This document shows, piece by piece, positions 1 through 10,466 of a DNA stretch of 64,000 bases; the stretch's first letter is position 1, and each line of letters opens with the position of its first letter. This stretch comes from [Pseudomonas] carboxydohydrogena (GTDB lineage Bacteria; Pseudomonadota; Alphaproteobacteria; Rhizobiales; Xanthobacteraceae). The notes beneath the pieces were generated by a model. It made no database searches. It had not been told where the DNA came from and worked only from the letters and a program-made list of their open reading frames with translations. The DNA is taken from contig NZ_CP113162.1 of the NCBI RefSeq assembly GCF_029030725.1, positions 2,726,501 through 2,790,500 on the forward strand, read 5' to 3'. A program made the position numbers and the translations under genes.

Positions 1-271
1 AGCCCGTGAGATGCAGGATCGCATACAGCAGCATCGAGCCGTGGCCCGCGGAAAGAATGAAGCGGTCGCGATCCGGCCAATTCGGATCGGATGCATCGAA
101 CTTGAGAAACCGCGAGAACAGCACGGCCGCGACATCCGCCATGCCCATCGGCATTCCGGGGTGACCCGATGCGGCTTTCTCGACGGCGTCGATCGCAAGA
201 AAGCGGATCGCATTCGCGAGATCGGCCTGGCTGGCGGCCTGCGTGGCCTTCGATTGAAGCTGGACGCTCAT
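1..271 (-). CDS. cbbT: Transketolase, N-terminal part (cut by window edge)
   Basis: About 90 N-terminal residues of a transketolase are readable on the minus strand, starting at the ATG at 271. The stretch [20 protein letters not shown], followed by [14 protein letters not shown] and [16 protein letters not shown], is the thiamine-diphosphate-binding start of this family; the SGHPG and GHGSML motifs are both present. GGGAG lies just upstream of the start. The gene is third in the minus-strand run FBPase, phosphoribulokinase, transketolase, with 37 bp after the kinase, so it is most likely the Calvin-cycle copy that regenerates ribulose 5-phosphate. The C-terminal part lies outside the window. 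Transketolase is clear; the cbb assignment rests on position. Confidence 0.93.
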   Translation of the reverse strand, partial: MSVQLQSKATQAASQADLANAIRFLAIDAVEKAASGHPGMPMGMADVAAVLFSRFLKFDASDPNWPDRDRFILSAGHGSMLLYAILHLTG

Positions 272-308
272 CGGCTGTCTCCCGAATTCCCAGGGAAGAT
301 GCGGCTGC

Positions 309-1184
309 TCATTTGGCGCCTTTCTTGCGCTCGATCAGTTGCATGATCAGCGGCGTCAAAATCAGTTGCATCGCGAGATCGAGCTTCGAGCCGTGGGCCA
401 CGATCGAGTTGGCGCGCGACATGAAACTGTTCGGCAGCATCGAGAGCAGATAGGGGAAATCGATTCCGCGCGGGTTCTTGAAGCGGATGACGATCATCGA
501 TTCGTCAGGCGTCGGAATCCAGCGGGCGATGAACGGATTCGACGTATCGACGATCGGCACGCGCTGGAAGTTGATGTCCGTCTCGGCGAACTGCGGGCAG
601 ATGTAATGCACATAGTCCGGCATGCGGCGCAGGATGGTGTCGGTCACCGCCTCGGTGGAATAACCGCGGGTGCTGCGGTCGCGATGGAGCTTCTGGATCC
701 ATTCGAGGTTGATGACCGGCACGACACCGATCTTGAGATCGGCGTGTTTCGCGACGTTGACCTTGTCGGTCACCACCGCGCCGTGAAGTCCTTCATACAT
801 CAGAAGATCGGAATCCGGCGGCAGTTGCGCCCATGAGGTGAACGTGCCCGGCGATCCGCCGTGACGTGCGGCCTCCTCGTCATCGTGAATGTAATGCCGC
901 GTCGTGGCGGTGCCGGTCTCTCCATAATCGCGGAACGCCGCCTCGAGTTCTTCGAAGAGATTGGTCTCGGGGCTGAAATGGCTGAAATGCTTGTTGCCGA
1001 TCTCAGCCTGCCTGCTGATCTTGTGGCGCATTTCGGCCCGGTTATAGCGATGGAACGCATCGCCCTCGATGTAGACGGCGTTCACCTTCTCCCGGTGAAA
1101 AATCTGTTCGAACGTGCGCTTGACCGACGTCGTTCCCGCGCCCGATGAGCCGGTGATCGAAATAATGGGATGCTTTCTGGACAT
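309..1184 (-). CDS. cbbP: Phosphoribulokinase
   Basis: A 291-residue protein that phosphorylates ribulose 5-phosphate to ribulose 1,5-bisphosphate, the CO2 acceptor of Rubisco. The P-loop GSSGAGTTS sits at residues 12-20, followed by [12 protein letters not shown] and, further on, [10 protein letters not shown], all typical of the short class I (proteobacterial) enzyme; the length fits. It starts 17 bp after the FBPase gene and is followed by transketolase, the usual cbbF-cbbP-cbbT order. Expression is likely under the divergent CbbR. The ATG at 1184 is preceded by GAGAGGCG. The assignment is very safe. Confidence 0.97.
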   Translation of the reverse strand: MSRKHPIISITGSSGAGTTSVKRTFEQIFHREKVNAVYIEGDAFHRYNRAEMRHKISRQAEIGNKHFSHFSPETNLFEELEAAFRDYGETGTATTRHYIHDDEEAARHGGSPGTFTSWAQLPPDSDLLMYEGLHGAVVTDKVNVAKHADLKIGVVPVINLEWIQKLHRDRSTRGYSTEAVTDTILRRMPDYVHYICPQFAETDINFQRVPIVDTSNPFIARWIPTPDESMIVIRFKNPRGIDFPYLLSMLPNSFMSRANSIVAHGSKLDLAMQLILTPLIMQLIERKKGAK

Positions 1185-1201
1185 GACTTTTCGCCTCTCG
1201 C

Positions 1202-2239
1202 TCAGACGCGGAAAAAGCCGCGACGCGCAAACAGCGGCGCGTTCGCCAGGCCGATCGGTTCAGGGGCCGCATAAAGATTTTCGATAAACCGCACGTCGTC
1301 CGGCGCTCCCATGATCAGGGGAACCCGCTGATGCACCGCCTCAGCCGCAAGATCGAGAATGCGCGCGCGGCCGGTCGATGCCGATCCGCCGGCTTGCTCC
1401 ATGATGAAGGCAACCGGGTGCGCTTCGTAAATCAGCCTGAGACGCCCCTCGGCATATCCGGGCCGCGCGTCCCCCGGATACAGGAAGACGCCGCCCTTCA
1501 CCAAAATCCGGTAGGCTTCCGCCACCAGGCAACCCATCCAGCGCATGTTGAAGTTCTTGCCGAACACGCCATCCTCGCCGGCCAGGCACTGGTCGATGAA
1601 CGCTCCGACCACGGGATCCCAGTGACGGTGGTTCGACGCGTTGATCGCAAACTCGGATGTATCGGGAAGGATCCGCACGCGGCGACGGGCGAGCTTGAAT
1701 TCTCCGTCGGCCCGGTCGAGCGCGAAGATGTCGACTCCGTCGCCCAGGGTCAGAACCAGCGAGGTCTGCGGGCCGTACACCACGAAACCTGCCGCGATCT
1801 GGGCGGAACCGCTCTGCTTGAATGTGGCGCTCACATCCTTCGCCACCGGCATGATCGAAAAGATCGTGCCGACGATCATGTTGACTTCGATATTGGAGGA
1901 ACCATCGAGCGGGTCGAATGCGACGCCTATCGTGGAAGATGGATTGATGATCTCGACCCCGTCGGCTTCCTCGGATGCGAGCACCGCAACCTGCGCCGCC
2001 GTCAGCGCGCTGCGGATCAGCGTGTCCGCGCGAACATCGAGCTCTTTCTGGACATCGCCGCCCGCGTTCGTGCCGCGCACCGCCGCGGCCGAGGCGGCCT
2101 GATCTCCATTGGCGGTGAGATAACTGATCTGGATACAAGCGCTCGCGATCGCGTCGATCGCGGCGGCCACATGCAACGCGGAAGCCCCCGTCTCCGAGTA
2201 TCGCTCGAGATACTCATGCAAAGATTGGCGTTCGCCCAT
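1202..2239 (-). CDS. cbbF: Fructose-1,6-bisphosphatase class I
   Basis: A class I FBPase of about 345 residues that removes the 1-phosphate from fructose 1,6-bisphosphate in the Calvin cycle or gluconeogenesis. The metal-site motif [10 protein letters not shown], the stretch [15 protein letters not shown] and the substrate-binding [12 protein letters not shown] are all present, as is the C-terminal EQAGGSAS. I chose the ATG at 2239 because GGGGAG lies 5-6 bases upstream; an upstream start at 2254 would add five residues. It is the first gene of the minus-strand cbb operon and faces cbbR across about 130 bp. The cbb name follows from context; biochemically it could also serve gluconeogenesis. 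Confidence 0.95.
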   Translation of the reverse strand: MGERQSLHEYLERYSETGASALHVAAAIDAIASACIQISYLTANGDQAASAAAVRGTNAGGDVQKELDVRADTLIRSALTAAQVAVLASEEADGVEIINPSSTIGVAFDPLDGSSNIEVNMIVGTIFSIMPVAKDVSATFKQSGSAQIAAGFVVYGPQTSLVLTLGDGVDIFALDRADGEFKLARRRVRILPDTSEFAINASNHRHWDPVVGAFIDQCLAGEDGVFGKNFNMRWMGCLVAEAYRILVKGGVFLYPGDARPGYAEGRLRLIYEAHPVAFIMEQAGGSASTGRARILDLAAEAVHQRVPLIMGAPDDVRFIENLYAAPEPIGLANAPLFARRGFFRV

Positions 2240-2368
2240 ATCGTCTCCCCTCATTGGTGCCCGGTTCCCGCCCGGTTCTTTTCTTTATTCTTTTTGTTCC
2301 TTCGATATTGACCGCAACTGCAAAATAAGAGAAATTTTAAAATATTATATATCTGAAAGATTTTTGTT
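2240..2368. promoter_or_regulatory. Divergent cbbF / cbbR promoter region
   Basis: This 129-bp gap between two divergent genes is strikingly AT-rich, with runs such as TTTTAAAATATTATATATC near 2334-2352, against GC-rich surroundings. CbbR-type LysR regulators bind T-N11-A palindromes in exactly this position, between cbbR and the cbb operon. I see AT-rich partial dyads but cannot single out one operator. The cbbR start at 2369 has only a weak Shine-Dalgarno sequence. Confidence 0.5.
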
Positions 2369-3307
2369 ATGCCGGCAGGGCTACGAAACATAACGATCCG
2401 GCAATTACGGGCGCTGGCGGCGCTGGCGGAAAGCGGCGGCGTCACGGCCGCTTCCCACAAGCTTGGTCTCACACAGCCTGCCGTCACCCAGCAGCTTCGC
2501 CTCCTCCAGAGCCAGACGACTCTGACGCTGCTTCAGCGGACCGGAGACGGAATGCTGCTGACCGACGCAGGACGCGAAATGCTCGAACTGAGCAGGCGCA
2601 TCGAGTCCGCCATCAAGGCCTGTCAGGATTCGCTCGATATGATGGCCGGAGCATCGAGAGGGTCCGTCTCGATCGGCGCCGTGAGTACCGCGAAATATAT
2701 CGTGCCTTACGCCATCGCTGCATTTTCGGAGCATCATCCCAACATCGGCATCAAATTGACGATCGGAAACCGTGAAGAAATTCGCGATGAAATTCGCGGC
2801 TACAATCTTGATTTCGCAATCATGGGCAGGGCTCCTGAAGACGTCGATGTGGAATCGCATTTCATCGGGGATCATCCTCACGTCATTGTCGCTTCAAAAA
2901 ACCACTGGCTGGCGAAGGATGCGGGCCTCGCCGCCGTCGATCTCTCGCACGAGACTTTCCTGACGCGCGAGCCCGGCTCCGGGACCAGAACCCTGATGGA
3001 GGCATTCTTCGCCGCCGCGGAGTTGCAGCCGCGCATCGGTATGGAAATGAGCAGCAACGAAACGATCAAGCAGGCGGTTATCGCCGGATTGGGCATTGCG
3101 TTCATCTCCGCCCACACCGTCGCCGCCGAACTTGAGCAGGGCCGCATGGTGATTCTTGACGTCGGGGGCCTGCCCTTGGTTCGCCAATGGTTCGTGGTGC
3201 GGCGGCGGGACAAGGTGTTGCTGCCACCGGCCCGGGCGTTGCTGGACTTTCTAGGCTCCGAAGGCGCGAAATTTCTCCCGGCCTTGCCGAAATATTCCAA
3301 GCCTTGA
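2369..3307 (+). CDS. cbbR: LysR-type regulator of the Calvin-cycle operon
   Basis: A 312-residue LysR regulator. The N-terminal winged helix reads ITIRQLRALAALAESGGVTA then AASHKLGLTQPAVTQQLRLL, and the co-inducer domain follows from about residue 95. It is transcribed divergently from cbbF, the classic cbbR position. In this family it activates cbb genes in response to metabolites such as RuBP or NADPH and represses itself. The function is inferred from family and location; no ligand residues were checked. It ends 49 bp before the stop of the convergent TonB-receptor gene. Confidence 0.9.
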   Translation: MPAGLRNITIRQLRALAALAESGGVTAASHKLGLTQPAVTQQLRLLQSQTTLTLLQRTGDGMLLTDAGREMLELSRRIESAIKACQDSLDMMAGASRGSVSIGAVSTAKYIVPYAIAAFSEHHPNIGIKLTIGNREEIRDEIRGYNLDFAIMGRAPEDVDVESHFIGDHPHVIVASKNHWLAKDAGLAAVDLSHETFLTREPGSGTRTLMEAFFAAAELQPRIGMEMSSNETIKQAVIAGLGIAFISAHTVAAELEQGRMVILDVGGLPLVRQWFVVRRRDKVLLPPARALLDFLGSEGAKFLPALPKYSKP

Positions 3308-3356
3308 AGACACTCCCGCCCGGATCGTCCGACTCTGCCGAGACCACCGGACGGCA

Positions 3357-5759
3357 TTAGAACCTCCCTGCAAGCGTCAGGCGGATCGCCAGCGGCTCGA
3401 TCGGATGCAACACACGATCCATGACGCCCGTGGAGCAGACCGCCGCCGGCAGGGATGAACCGGAACCGCACATCGCGAACAGATTGTCGGTCTTCAGCAA
3501 CGAGCCGTAAGCATAGGTGATCTGGTCCGCCTTGGCGTCGAACAGGTTGATGGCATCGAGCTGGATGCGCCAGCCGTTCTCGAAGCGATAGCCGATCCGC
3601 CCGTTGAAAACGCTGGTCGCGGGCGAGCGGAAGGCATTGTCTTCGGTCAGCGGCCGTTCGCCGAGATAACGCCAGCGCAATCCGGTAAACCATCCTGTCG
3701 CCTCGCCGAGCGTGATGCCGGCGGATGCGATCAGCGTCGGAGCGCCGGGAACGTAATTACCCGGCGCGTTGCCGATCTGGGCCTCCGGATATCCTGCGAG
3801 CGAGGCATACGTATCCGCCTGGTCCTGATCGAAGCCGACAAAACGGGCATGCGACCACGCCACGTCGGTGTCGAGTGTCAGCCAGCTGATCGGCTTGTAC
3901 TTGTTGGTCCACTCGATGCCGTAACGGCGGCTGGCGCGGCTCGCTTCCGTATCGCCGCCATCGCCCGAGAAGACGATCTCCGAGGCCTGATCCAGCATGA
4001 ACAGGCTGAAGGTCGAATCGAGACCCGGAATGAGGCGGGTGCGGATGCCCACCTCCGCGCCCTTGGTGCGCACCAGCAGCGGCGAGGCGCTGAGCGGATC
4101 GGATGCCGCGTTCGGATCCTGCACGCGATCCACCGGCACCTCGCGAATGGTGCTGCCGCGCGCGTCGTTGCTGTGCATGCCCATGCCCGCGCCGAAGAAC
4201 AGTTCGGTCTTGTAGAACGGCCCGAACGTCATGCTGAATTTCGGACTGCCGAGCGCGGCGCTGGACTTGCCGGAATTGTTGGCATCGAACAGCGAATTCA
4301 CCGTCGCGTTGTAGTAATCGCCGCGCCAGCCGAGCGTGGTGCGGAACCAGTCCGTCCAGCGCACGGTGTTCTGGATGTAGGCCGCGACGCTTCCTTCCTT
4401 CACTTTGTCGGTGCGGGTATTGGCGAGGAAATTGCGCTGATAGGTCGTGGTCAGCGCGACGTTGATGTCGTCATAGCGCGTCTGCAATCCGATGGTGGTT
4501 TCCGACGGCAATCCGGCAAGGCTGCCGACAAAGGTGCGCGATATTGCACCACCGGCCACGACGCGATCGTCATGCTGGTGGAACTGATCGCCCAGCGTCG
4601 GATCGCTGAGGTAGTAGGTGAAGTTATTGTAGAGATCGAGCTTGCTCTTGATCACATAGGCATTGGCTTTCCACGATCCGAGATCGTCGGTCTGGGCCAC
4701 GCGCGTCGAGAGCGAGAAACGGTTTGCGCGGCCGCCGTCGCTGGGATCCTCGGCATCGAAACGGCCCAGCAATCCGCTGGTGATGGCGCGTAGCGGAATT
4801 TGGTCCGTCGAATTCCAGCGGTTGCCGTAAGCCATCGCCGTTGCGGAAAAGCCGTCGGTCGCGGTCCCCTGGGAATAGCGGATCAGGCCATTGAGCTTGC
4901 GCACATCATCGGGGTTGCTCCAGGGTCCGTTGTAGAGATTGGCCTCGCCCGCGAACAGCAAATCGCCCGCGCCGGCCTTGACCGAGTTCATGACAAACCC
5001 CCGCTTATAACCGAAGCTGCCGAACGTCATTTCCGCGAGGCCGCGATTGACGCGGTCGATCAGATCGAGATTGAGGGCGCCCGCCGAACTGAAATCTCCC
5101 TCATCGGCATAGTATGGCCCCTTGCGGACGCGCATGCCGTTCACCGTTTCCGGCATCAGGAAGTTGAGATCGGCGTAGCCCTGCCCGTGTCCGTGGGTGC
5201 GCATGTTGACCGGCATGTCGTCGACCGTGATCGCCATATCGGTGCCGTGGTCGAGATTGTAGCCGCGCAGGAAGTACTGGTTGGCCTTTCCTTCTCCGCT
5301 GTGCTGGGTGACGATCAGGCCGGGCGCCGCTTCCAGCACCTCGCCGGGCCGCGTGACCGGACGATCGTTGATCTCCTTCCCGGACACCGTTGTCTCGCTC
5401 GCCATCGCAGGCGCGGAGGCCGGGCCACCGGCGACATTCGGCGCCCCGGTCAGCGCGGTATTTGCCGGAACCGGCTTGTGATCCGGGTTTCGCACGGGCA
5501 CGGCGCGGCGCGCGGTGGTACGTTCCGAATGCTGGGCGCGCTTCTTCTTCCGATGGGTATGCGGCGCGGGCATGATCTCGATCTGCGGCAATGTCGATGA
5601 CACTCCCGGCGCATCAGGATGAGCCGTGGCTGGACACATATCCGCCAGCAGGAAGGCGGTCGCCGCCAGCGGCACAACGCGCGACGTGACCGGGCGTGCC
5701 CGAACGGTCCTTCTCACGCCGGGACATTCATCCGCTACTTTACTTGATGTTGCAGACAT
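3357..5759 (-). CDS. TonB-dependent outer-membrane receptor, probably for nickel
   Basis: An 800-residue outer-membrane receptor. A hydrophobic N-terminal segment with Ala-rich end (about residues 28-47) suggests a signal peptide. The plug domain follows, with PGEVLEAAPGLIVTQHSGEG, YFLRGYNLDHG and MRTHGHGQGYADLNF, then a long beta-barrel ending in the family-typical aromatic residue (LAGRF). A Pro/Lys/Arg-rich linker with several His precedes the plug. The gene is head-to-head with nikR, and the gap holds a NikR operator, so nickel (perhaps as a chelate) is the likeliest cargo. That substrate call is inference from position; siderophores or other metals remain possible. Confidence 0.85.
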   Translation of the reverse strand: MSATSSKVADECPGVRRTVRARPVTSRVVPLAATAFLLADMCPATAHPDAPGVSSTLPQIEIMPAPHTHRKKKRAQHSERTTARRAVPVRNPDHKPVPANTALTGAPNVAGGPASAPAMASETTVSGKEINDRPVTRPGEVLEAAPGLIVTQHSGEGKANQYFLRGYNLDHGTDMAITVDDMPVNMRTHGHGQGYADLNFLMPETVNGMRVRKGPYYADEGDFSSAGALNLDLIDRVNRGLAEMTFGSFGYKRGFVMNSVKAGAGDLLFAGEANLYNGPWSNPDDVRKLNGLIRYSQGTATDGFSATAMAYGNRWNSTDQIPLRAITSGLLGRFDAEDPSDGGRANRFSLSTRVAQTDDLGSWKANAYVIKSKLDLYNNFTYYLSDPTLGDQFHQHDDRVVAGGAISRTFVGSLAGLPSETTIGLQTRYDDINVALTTTYQRNFLANTRTDKVKEGSVAAYIQNTVRWTDWFRTTLGWRGDYYNATVNSLFDANNSGKSSAALGSPKFSMTFGPFYKTELFFGAGMGMHSNDARGSTIREVPVDRVQDPNAASDPLSASPLLVRTKGAEVGIRTRLIPGLDSTFSLFMLDQASEIVFSGDGGDTEASRASRRYGIEWTNKYKPISWLTLDTDVAWSHARFVGFDQDQADTYASLAGYPEAQIGNAPGNYVPGAPTLIASAGITLGEATGWFTGLRWRYLGERPLTEDNAFRSPATSVFNGRIGYRFENGWRIQLDAINLFDAKADQITYAYGSLLKTDNLFAMCGSGSSLPAAVCSTGVMDRVLHPIEPLAIRLTLAGRF

Positions 5760-5785
5760 TCAGCCCTCCCCCTTTTTTGGTTTCC

Positions 5786-5810
5786 TCATACAGAGAGACG
5801 CCGGTCATAC
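5786..5810. promoter_or_regulatory. Two direct TCATAC half-sites near the receptor promoter
   Basis: TCATAC, the NikR half-site, occurs at 5786-5791 and again at 5805-5810, in the same orientation and 19 bp apart, just upstream of the receptor gene. Neither has a partner half at the usual 16-bp spacing. They may be weak NikR contacts or chance. Confidence 0.3.
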
Positions 5811-5865
5811 CGGCGCGTATAATCCGCGTGGCGTTGCGCACAGCGCCTTCGGTTCGGTCTTTGCG

Positions 5866-5893
5866 ATATGAAAAAAATCTAAAATCATCATAC
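5866..5893. promoter_or_regulatory. NikR operator
   Basis: ATATGA at 5866-5871 and TCATAC at 5888-5893 are separated by exactly 16 bases. The known NikR operator is GTATGA-N16-TCATAC, so this site has one mismatch in twelve. It lies 14 bp before the nikR start and about 107 bp before the receptor start, placing it to repress one or both genes when nickel is plentiful. Confidence 0.75.
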
Positions 5894-5907
5894 CCTCGGA
5901 GAAAAAA

Positions 5908-6363
5908 ATGGAGCGCATCACGATCACTCTTGACGACGACCTTCTTGATGAGGTGGATCGCATGATTACGACTCATGGTTATCAGAACCGCTCCGAAGCC
6001 ATCCGCGATTTCGTGCGCGCGGGGATTCAGCAATCGCGGCGCGATGCCGGACGCAGCGAGAACTGCGTCGCCGCGCTGGTTTACGTCTACGACCACGCCG
6101 CGCGCGAACTGTCGAAGCGGCTGGTGGAAAGCTTTCACGGCCATCACGATCTGTCGCTTGCGACGCTGCACGTCCATCTGGACGACGACATGTGCATGGA
6201 GGTGACGGCGTTGAGAGGCCCGACCGCGGACGTGCAACATCTTGCCGAACACGTTATCGCCGAACGCGGCGTGCGCTACGGCCGCGTCGTGATGATTCCG
6301 GCGAAGCCCGCAGCCAAAGGGCATGGCTCGCACGGACACGGGCATTCCCACTCGCACGACTGA
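5908..6363 (+). CDS. nikR: Nickel-responsive repressor NikR
   Basis: A 151-residue ribbon-helix-helix repressor. Residues 1-45 form the DNA-binding part (ERITITLDDDLLDEVDRMI, then NRSEAIRDFVRAGI). The ACT-like metal domain holds H77, H88, H90 and C96, matching the square-planar nickel ligands H76/H87/H89/C95 of E. coli NikR in spacing. An extra His-rich tail (GHGSHGHGHSHSHD) follows; it is longer than in E. coli and could bind spare nickel. The gene carries a NikR-type operator just upstream, suggesting autoregulation, and sits between a TonB receptor and a nickel permease. Confidence 0.95.
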   Translation: MERITITLDDDLLDEVDRMITTHGYQNRSEAIRDFVRAGIQQSRRDAGRSENCVAALVYVYDHAARELSKRLVESFHGHHDLSLATLHVHLDDDMCMEVTALRGPTADVQHLAEHVIAERGVRYGRVVMIPAKPAAKGHGSHGHGHSHSHD

Positions 6364-6403
6364 CGCCGCGTCCCGTCTTCCACCGCGATGTTTGCGCCGC
6401 GCA

Positions 6404-7102
6404 TCAAACATGGGCCAGCACCCTCTCGTAAATCGTGGCCGCGCCGATCCCGACCGTGACGATGCCCACGACCATCTGCAAGGCGCGATTCGCCCAGGTC
6501 AGCGAGCGCGCCGACACCGCGATCGGCACGGCGATCACCGCCGACAGCAATCCCATGCCGATCATCGAGCCGACGCCGAACAGCACCAGATAGAGCAAGC
6601 CATAGAGCGGGTTCGCAACCTGCGACACGGCGATCACCAGCAGCGCCGCCGACCCCGCCATGCCGTGCACGAGGCCGACCACCAGCGTCCGCCAGCGGAA
6701 GCCGTGGCCATGTTCATGCGCGCTGCGCTCGTGCGGCACCGTATCGTCGCGATGGCTGTGCGCGTGGAAATGCGCCGTTCCGCCATGGGCATGACGATGA
6801 AAGTGCACCCTGTCGCGCCAGAGTTGCCAGAGCACATAGCTGCCGAGGATGACCAGCATGACGCCAACGGCGAACTCCAGTCGCGAGGCCAGATGCTCAG
6901 GGATCACCTGTCCAAGCAGCAGCGCCGCGCCGGCGAATAAAAACAGCGTCACCGTATGGCCCAGCCCCCAGGTCAGGCCATGCTTGACGATCTCGCGCAC
7001 ATTGGCGCGCCGCGCCGCGATGCTCGACACCGCGGCGATATGATCGGCCTCGAGCGCATGATGCATCCCGAGGAGAAATCCCAGACCCAGAATTCCGAAC
7101 AT
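6404..7102 (-). CDS. NiCoT/NicO-type nickel permease
   Basis: A 232-residue integral membrane protein with about six hydrophobic segments. The N-terminal stretch GMHHALEADHIAAVSS contains the H-x4-DH signature of nickel/cobalt transporters. A cytoplasmic-type loop at about residues 96-135 is packed with histidines (HFHRHAHGGTAHFHAHSHRDD). It is shorter than classic HoxN/NixA (about 330 residues) and closer to the UreH/NicO-like branch. It lies 30 bp after the His-rich hypB and looks like the last gene of the hypF-C-D-E-B operon, so inner-membrane nickel supply for hydrogenase is the natural role. Direction of transport (import or efflux) cannot be proven from sequence. Confidence 0.82.
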   Translation of the reverse strand: MFGILGLGFLLGMHHALEADHIAAVSSIAARRANVREIVKHGLTWGLGHTVTLFLFAGAALLLGQVIPEHLASRLEFAVGVMLVILGSYVLWQLWRDRVHFHRHAHGGTAHFHAHSHRDDTVPHERSAHEHGHGFRWRTLVVGLVHGMAGSAALLVIAVSQVANPLYGLLYLVLFGVGSMIGMGLLSAVIAVPIAVSARSLTWANRALQMVVGIVTVGIGAATIYERVLAHV

Positions 7103-7132
7103 GCGTCCCCCAACGTCCGCAGAACTACAGCT

Positions 7133-8218
<1,086 letters not shown>

Positions 8219-8268
8219 CAGACCTTCTCCCGCGTGAGCATCTTTCCCATCAATTCCGCCATGTCCAT

Positions 8269-9336
8269 TCAGCAAATTCTCGGCAATTGCTCGCCGACCA
8301 GCATGTCGACGATGCGGCTGCCGCCGAATACCGTTTTCATGATCACCCGCCCCGGTTCGCCGTCGCCCGCATGGCCGATCAGCGCCGCCTTCTCGCCGAG
8401 CGGGTGCGCCCGCATCGCCGCCAGCGCCGCCTCAATCTCATCCGGCGGAACCGCGATGACGATCTTGCCTTCATTGGCGAGATAGAGCGGATCGAGTCCC
8501 AGTATTTCGCAGACACCGCACACTTCCGGCCGCAGCGGAGTCAGTTCTTCCTCGATGGCGATCGATACATTCGAAGCCTCCGCCAGCTCGTTGAGAACCG
8601 TGGCGAGGCCGCCGCGCGTCGCATCGCGAATGAATCGCGTTCCCGGCGCCGCGGTCAGCAATGCCTCGATCAGGCCGTGCAGCGCGGCGCAATCGCTTAG
8701 CAGGGATGTATCGAGCGCAAGATCGCCGCGCGCGGCAAGAATGGCCGCACCATGATCGCCCAGCCAGCCGTTGACGAGAATTCCGTCACCGGGGCGCACC
8801 TTCGCGACGCTGATGTCGCGCCCCTTCGGGATGACGCCCACGCCGGTGGTGGTGATGAAGAGTTTGTCGGCGGCCCCGCGCTGCACCACCTTGGTGTCGC
8901 CGGTGACGATGCTGACGCCTGCGTCCGCCGCCGTTTTCGCCATCGATTGCGCGATGCGGCGCATCATATCGAACGTCATGCCTTCCTCGACGATGACGGC
9001 GCACGACAGGTAAAGCGGTCTCGCGCCGCCGACCGCGAGGTCGTTGATGGTGCCGCACACCGCGAGCTTGCCGATGTCGCCGCCGGGAAATTCCAGCGGA
9101 TCGATCACGAACGAATCCGTGGTGAAGGCCAGCCGGTCACCCAGTTGCGCCAGCGCGGCGAGATCGAACCGCGCCTGATCCTCCAGCGCGGGCGCGGAGG
9201 CTCCGGCGAAGGCGGATATAAAGACATCGTCGATCAGATCCTTCATCGCCTTGCCGCCGCCGCCATGGGCAAGCGTCACCGTCGGCACATGGATCTTGCC
9301 AAGCGGACGGCGGGGCGGAAGGTTAACGATGTTCAT
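8269..9336 (-). CDS. hypE: HypE, carbamoyl dehydratase for the CN ligands
   Basis: About 355 residues. HypE binds ATP and dehydrates a carbamoyl group on its own C-terminal cysteine to thiocyanate, which becomes the cyanide ligand of the NiFe site. The N-terminus has [16 protein letters not shown], and the protein ends in PRIC, the conserved cysteine tail that is modified. I chose the ATG at 9336 because it overlaps the hypD stop (ATGA) and gives the normal length; longer upstream reading runs inside hypD. It works with HypF (carbamoyl donor) and the HypC-HypD complex, all encoded in this operon. Confidence 0.96.
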   Translation of the reverse strand: MNIVNLPPRRPLGKIHVPTVTLAHGGGGKAMKDLIDDVFISAFAGASAPALEDQARFDLAALAQLGDRLAFTTDSFVIDPLEFPGGDIGKLAVCGTINDLAVGGARPLYLSCAVIVEEGMTFDMMRRIAQSMAKTAADAGVSIVTGDTKVVQRGAADKLFITTTGVGVIPKGRDISVAKVRPGDGILVNGWLGDHGAAILAARGDLALDTSLLSDCAALHGLIEALLTAAPGTRFIRDATRGGLATVLNELAEASNVSIAIEEELTPLRPEVCGVCEILGLDPLYLANEGKIVIAVPPDEIEAALAAMRAHPLGEKAALIGHAGDGEPGRVIMKTVFGGSRIVDMLVGEQLPRIC

Positions 9337-10466
9337 GCCACACCCGTTTTCTGCCGCGTGATGCCGCCATACTGATAATAGGCCGCGCACGCACCCTCGG
9401 GCGACACCATCAGCGCACCGAGCGGCGTGGCCGGGGTGCAGGTGGTGCCGAACACCTTGCATTGCCACGGCTTGAGCACGCCCTTGAGCACTTCGCCGCA
9501 CTGGCAGGATTTCGGATCGGCGATCTTGACGTTCGGGATATCGAATTTCTGCTCCGCATCGAAGCGCGCATAGACGTCGCGGATCTTGACGCCGGAGTGA
9601 TCGATCGAGCCGAGGCCGCGCCACTCGAAGAATTCACGCAACTCGTAGACCTTGCCGATCGCAGCCAGCGCCGGGTCGTTGCCGTCTTCCGGCACGATGC
9701 GGGTGTACTGGTTTTCAACCTCGGCGCGGCCGTCCTGAATCTGCTTGAGCAGCATCCAGATCGATTGCAGCAGATCGAGCGGCTCGAAACCGGCGACCAC
9801 GACGGGGCGCTTGTAGTAGTCCGCCACGAATTCATAGGGCGCGGTGCCGACCACCATCGAGACATGGCCCGGCCCGAGAAAGCCGTCGAGATGCAGATCG
9901 GGGCTATCGAGCACGGCCTTGATCGTCGGCACGATGGTGATGTGGTTGCAGAAAACCGAGAAATTCTTGATGTTCTCCGCCTCGGCCTGCAACAGCGTCA
10001 GCGCGGTCGATGGCATCGTGGTCTCGAATCCGAGCGCGAAGAACACCACTTCGTTGTCCGGGTTCTTCCGGGCCAATTGCAGCGCGTCCATCGGCGAGTA
10101 GACCATGCGCACGTCAGCGCCCTCGGCCTTCGCCTGCAACAGGCTTTTCTTCGAGCCGGGCACGCGCATCGCATCGCCGAAAGTGGTGAAGATCACGCCG
10201 GGATTTTCCGCGATGGCCACGCAATCGTCCACGCGGCCCATCGGCAGCACGCAGACCGGACAGCCCGGCCCATGCACCAGTTCGATGGTCTTCGGCAGCA
10301 TGGTTTCGATGCCGTAGCGGAAGATCGAATGGGTATGGCCGCCGCACACTTCCATGATGTTCAGCGGTCGCGTCCGCGTGATCTCGATCTCGTCGGCGAG
10401 TTTCTCGATCTCGCGGATCAGAATCCTCGCCTTCTCGGCGTCGCGGAACTCATGGGCGAATTTCAT
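9333..10466 (-). CDS. hypD: HypD, scaffold for Fe(CN)2CO assembly
   Basis: A 377-residue iron-sulfur protein. Motifs: MEVCGGHTHSIFRYG, GPGCPVCVLP, FALGFETTMPSTAL, and the C-terminal cysteine cluster (CQCGEVLKGVLKPWQCKVFG, then TTCTP and GACAAYY) that ligates a 4Fe-4S cluster. HypD with HypC holds the iron while CN and CO are added. It overlaps hypE and the upstream SIS-domain gene by 4 bp each, so the three should be translated together. Confidence 0.97.
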   Translation of the reverse strand: MKFAHEFRDAEKARILIREIEKLADEIEITRTRPLNIMEVCGGHTHSIFRYGIETMLPKTIELVHGPGCPVCVLPMGRVDDCVAIAENPGVIFTTFGDAMRVPGSKKSLLQAKAEGADVRMVYSPMDALQLARKNPDNEVVFFALGFETTMPSTALTLLQAEAENIKNFSVFCNHITIVPTIKAVLDSPDLHLDGFLGPGHVSMVVGTAPYEFVADYYKRPVVVAGFEPLDLLQSIWMLLKQIQDGRAEVENQYTRIVPEDGNDPALAAIGKVYELREFFEWRGLGSIDHSGVKIRDVYARFDAEQKFDIPNVKIADPKSCQCGEVLKGVLKPWQCKVFGTTCTPATPLGALMVSPEGACAAYYQYGGITRQKTGVA

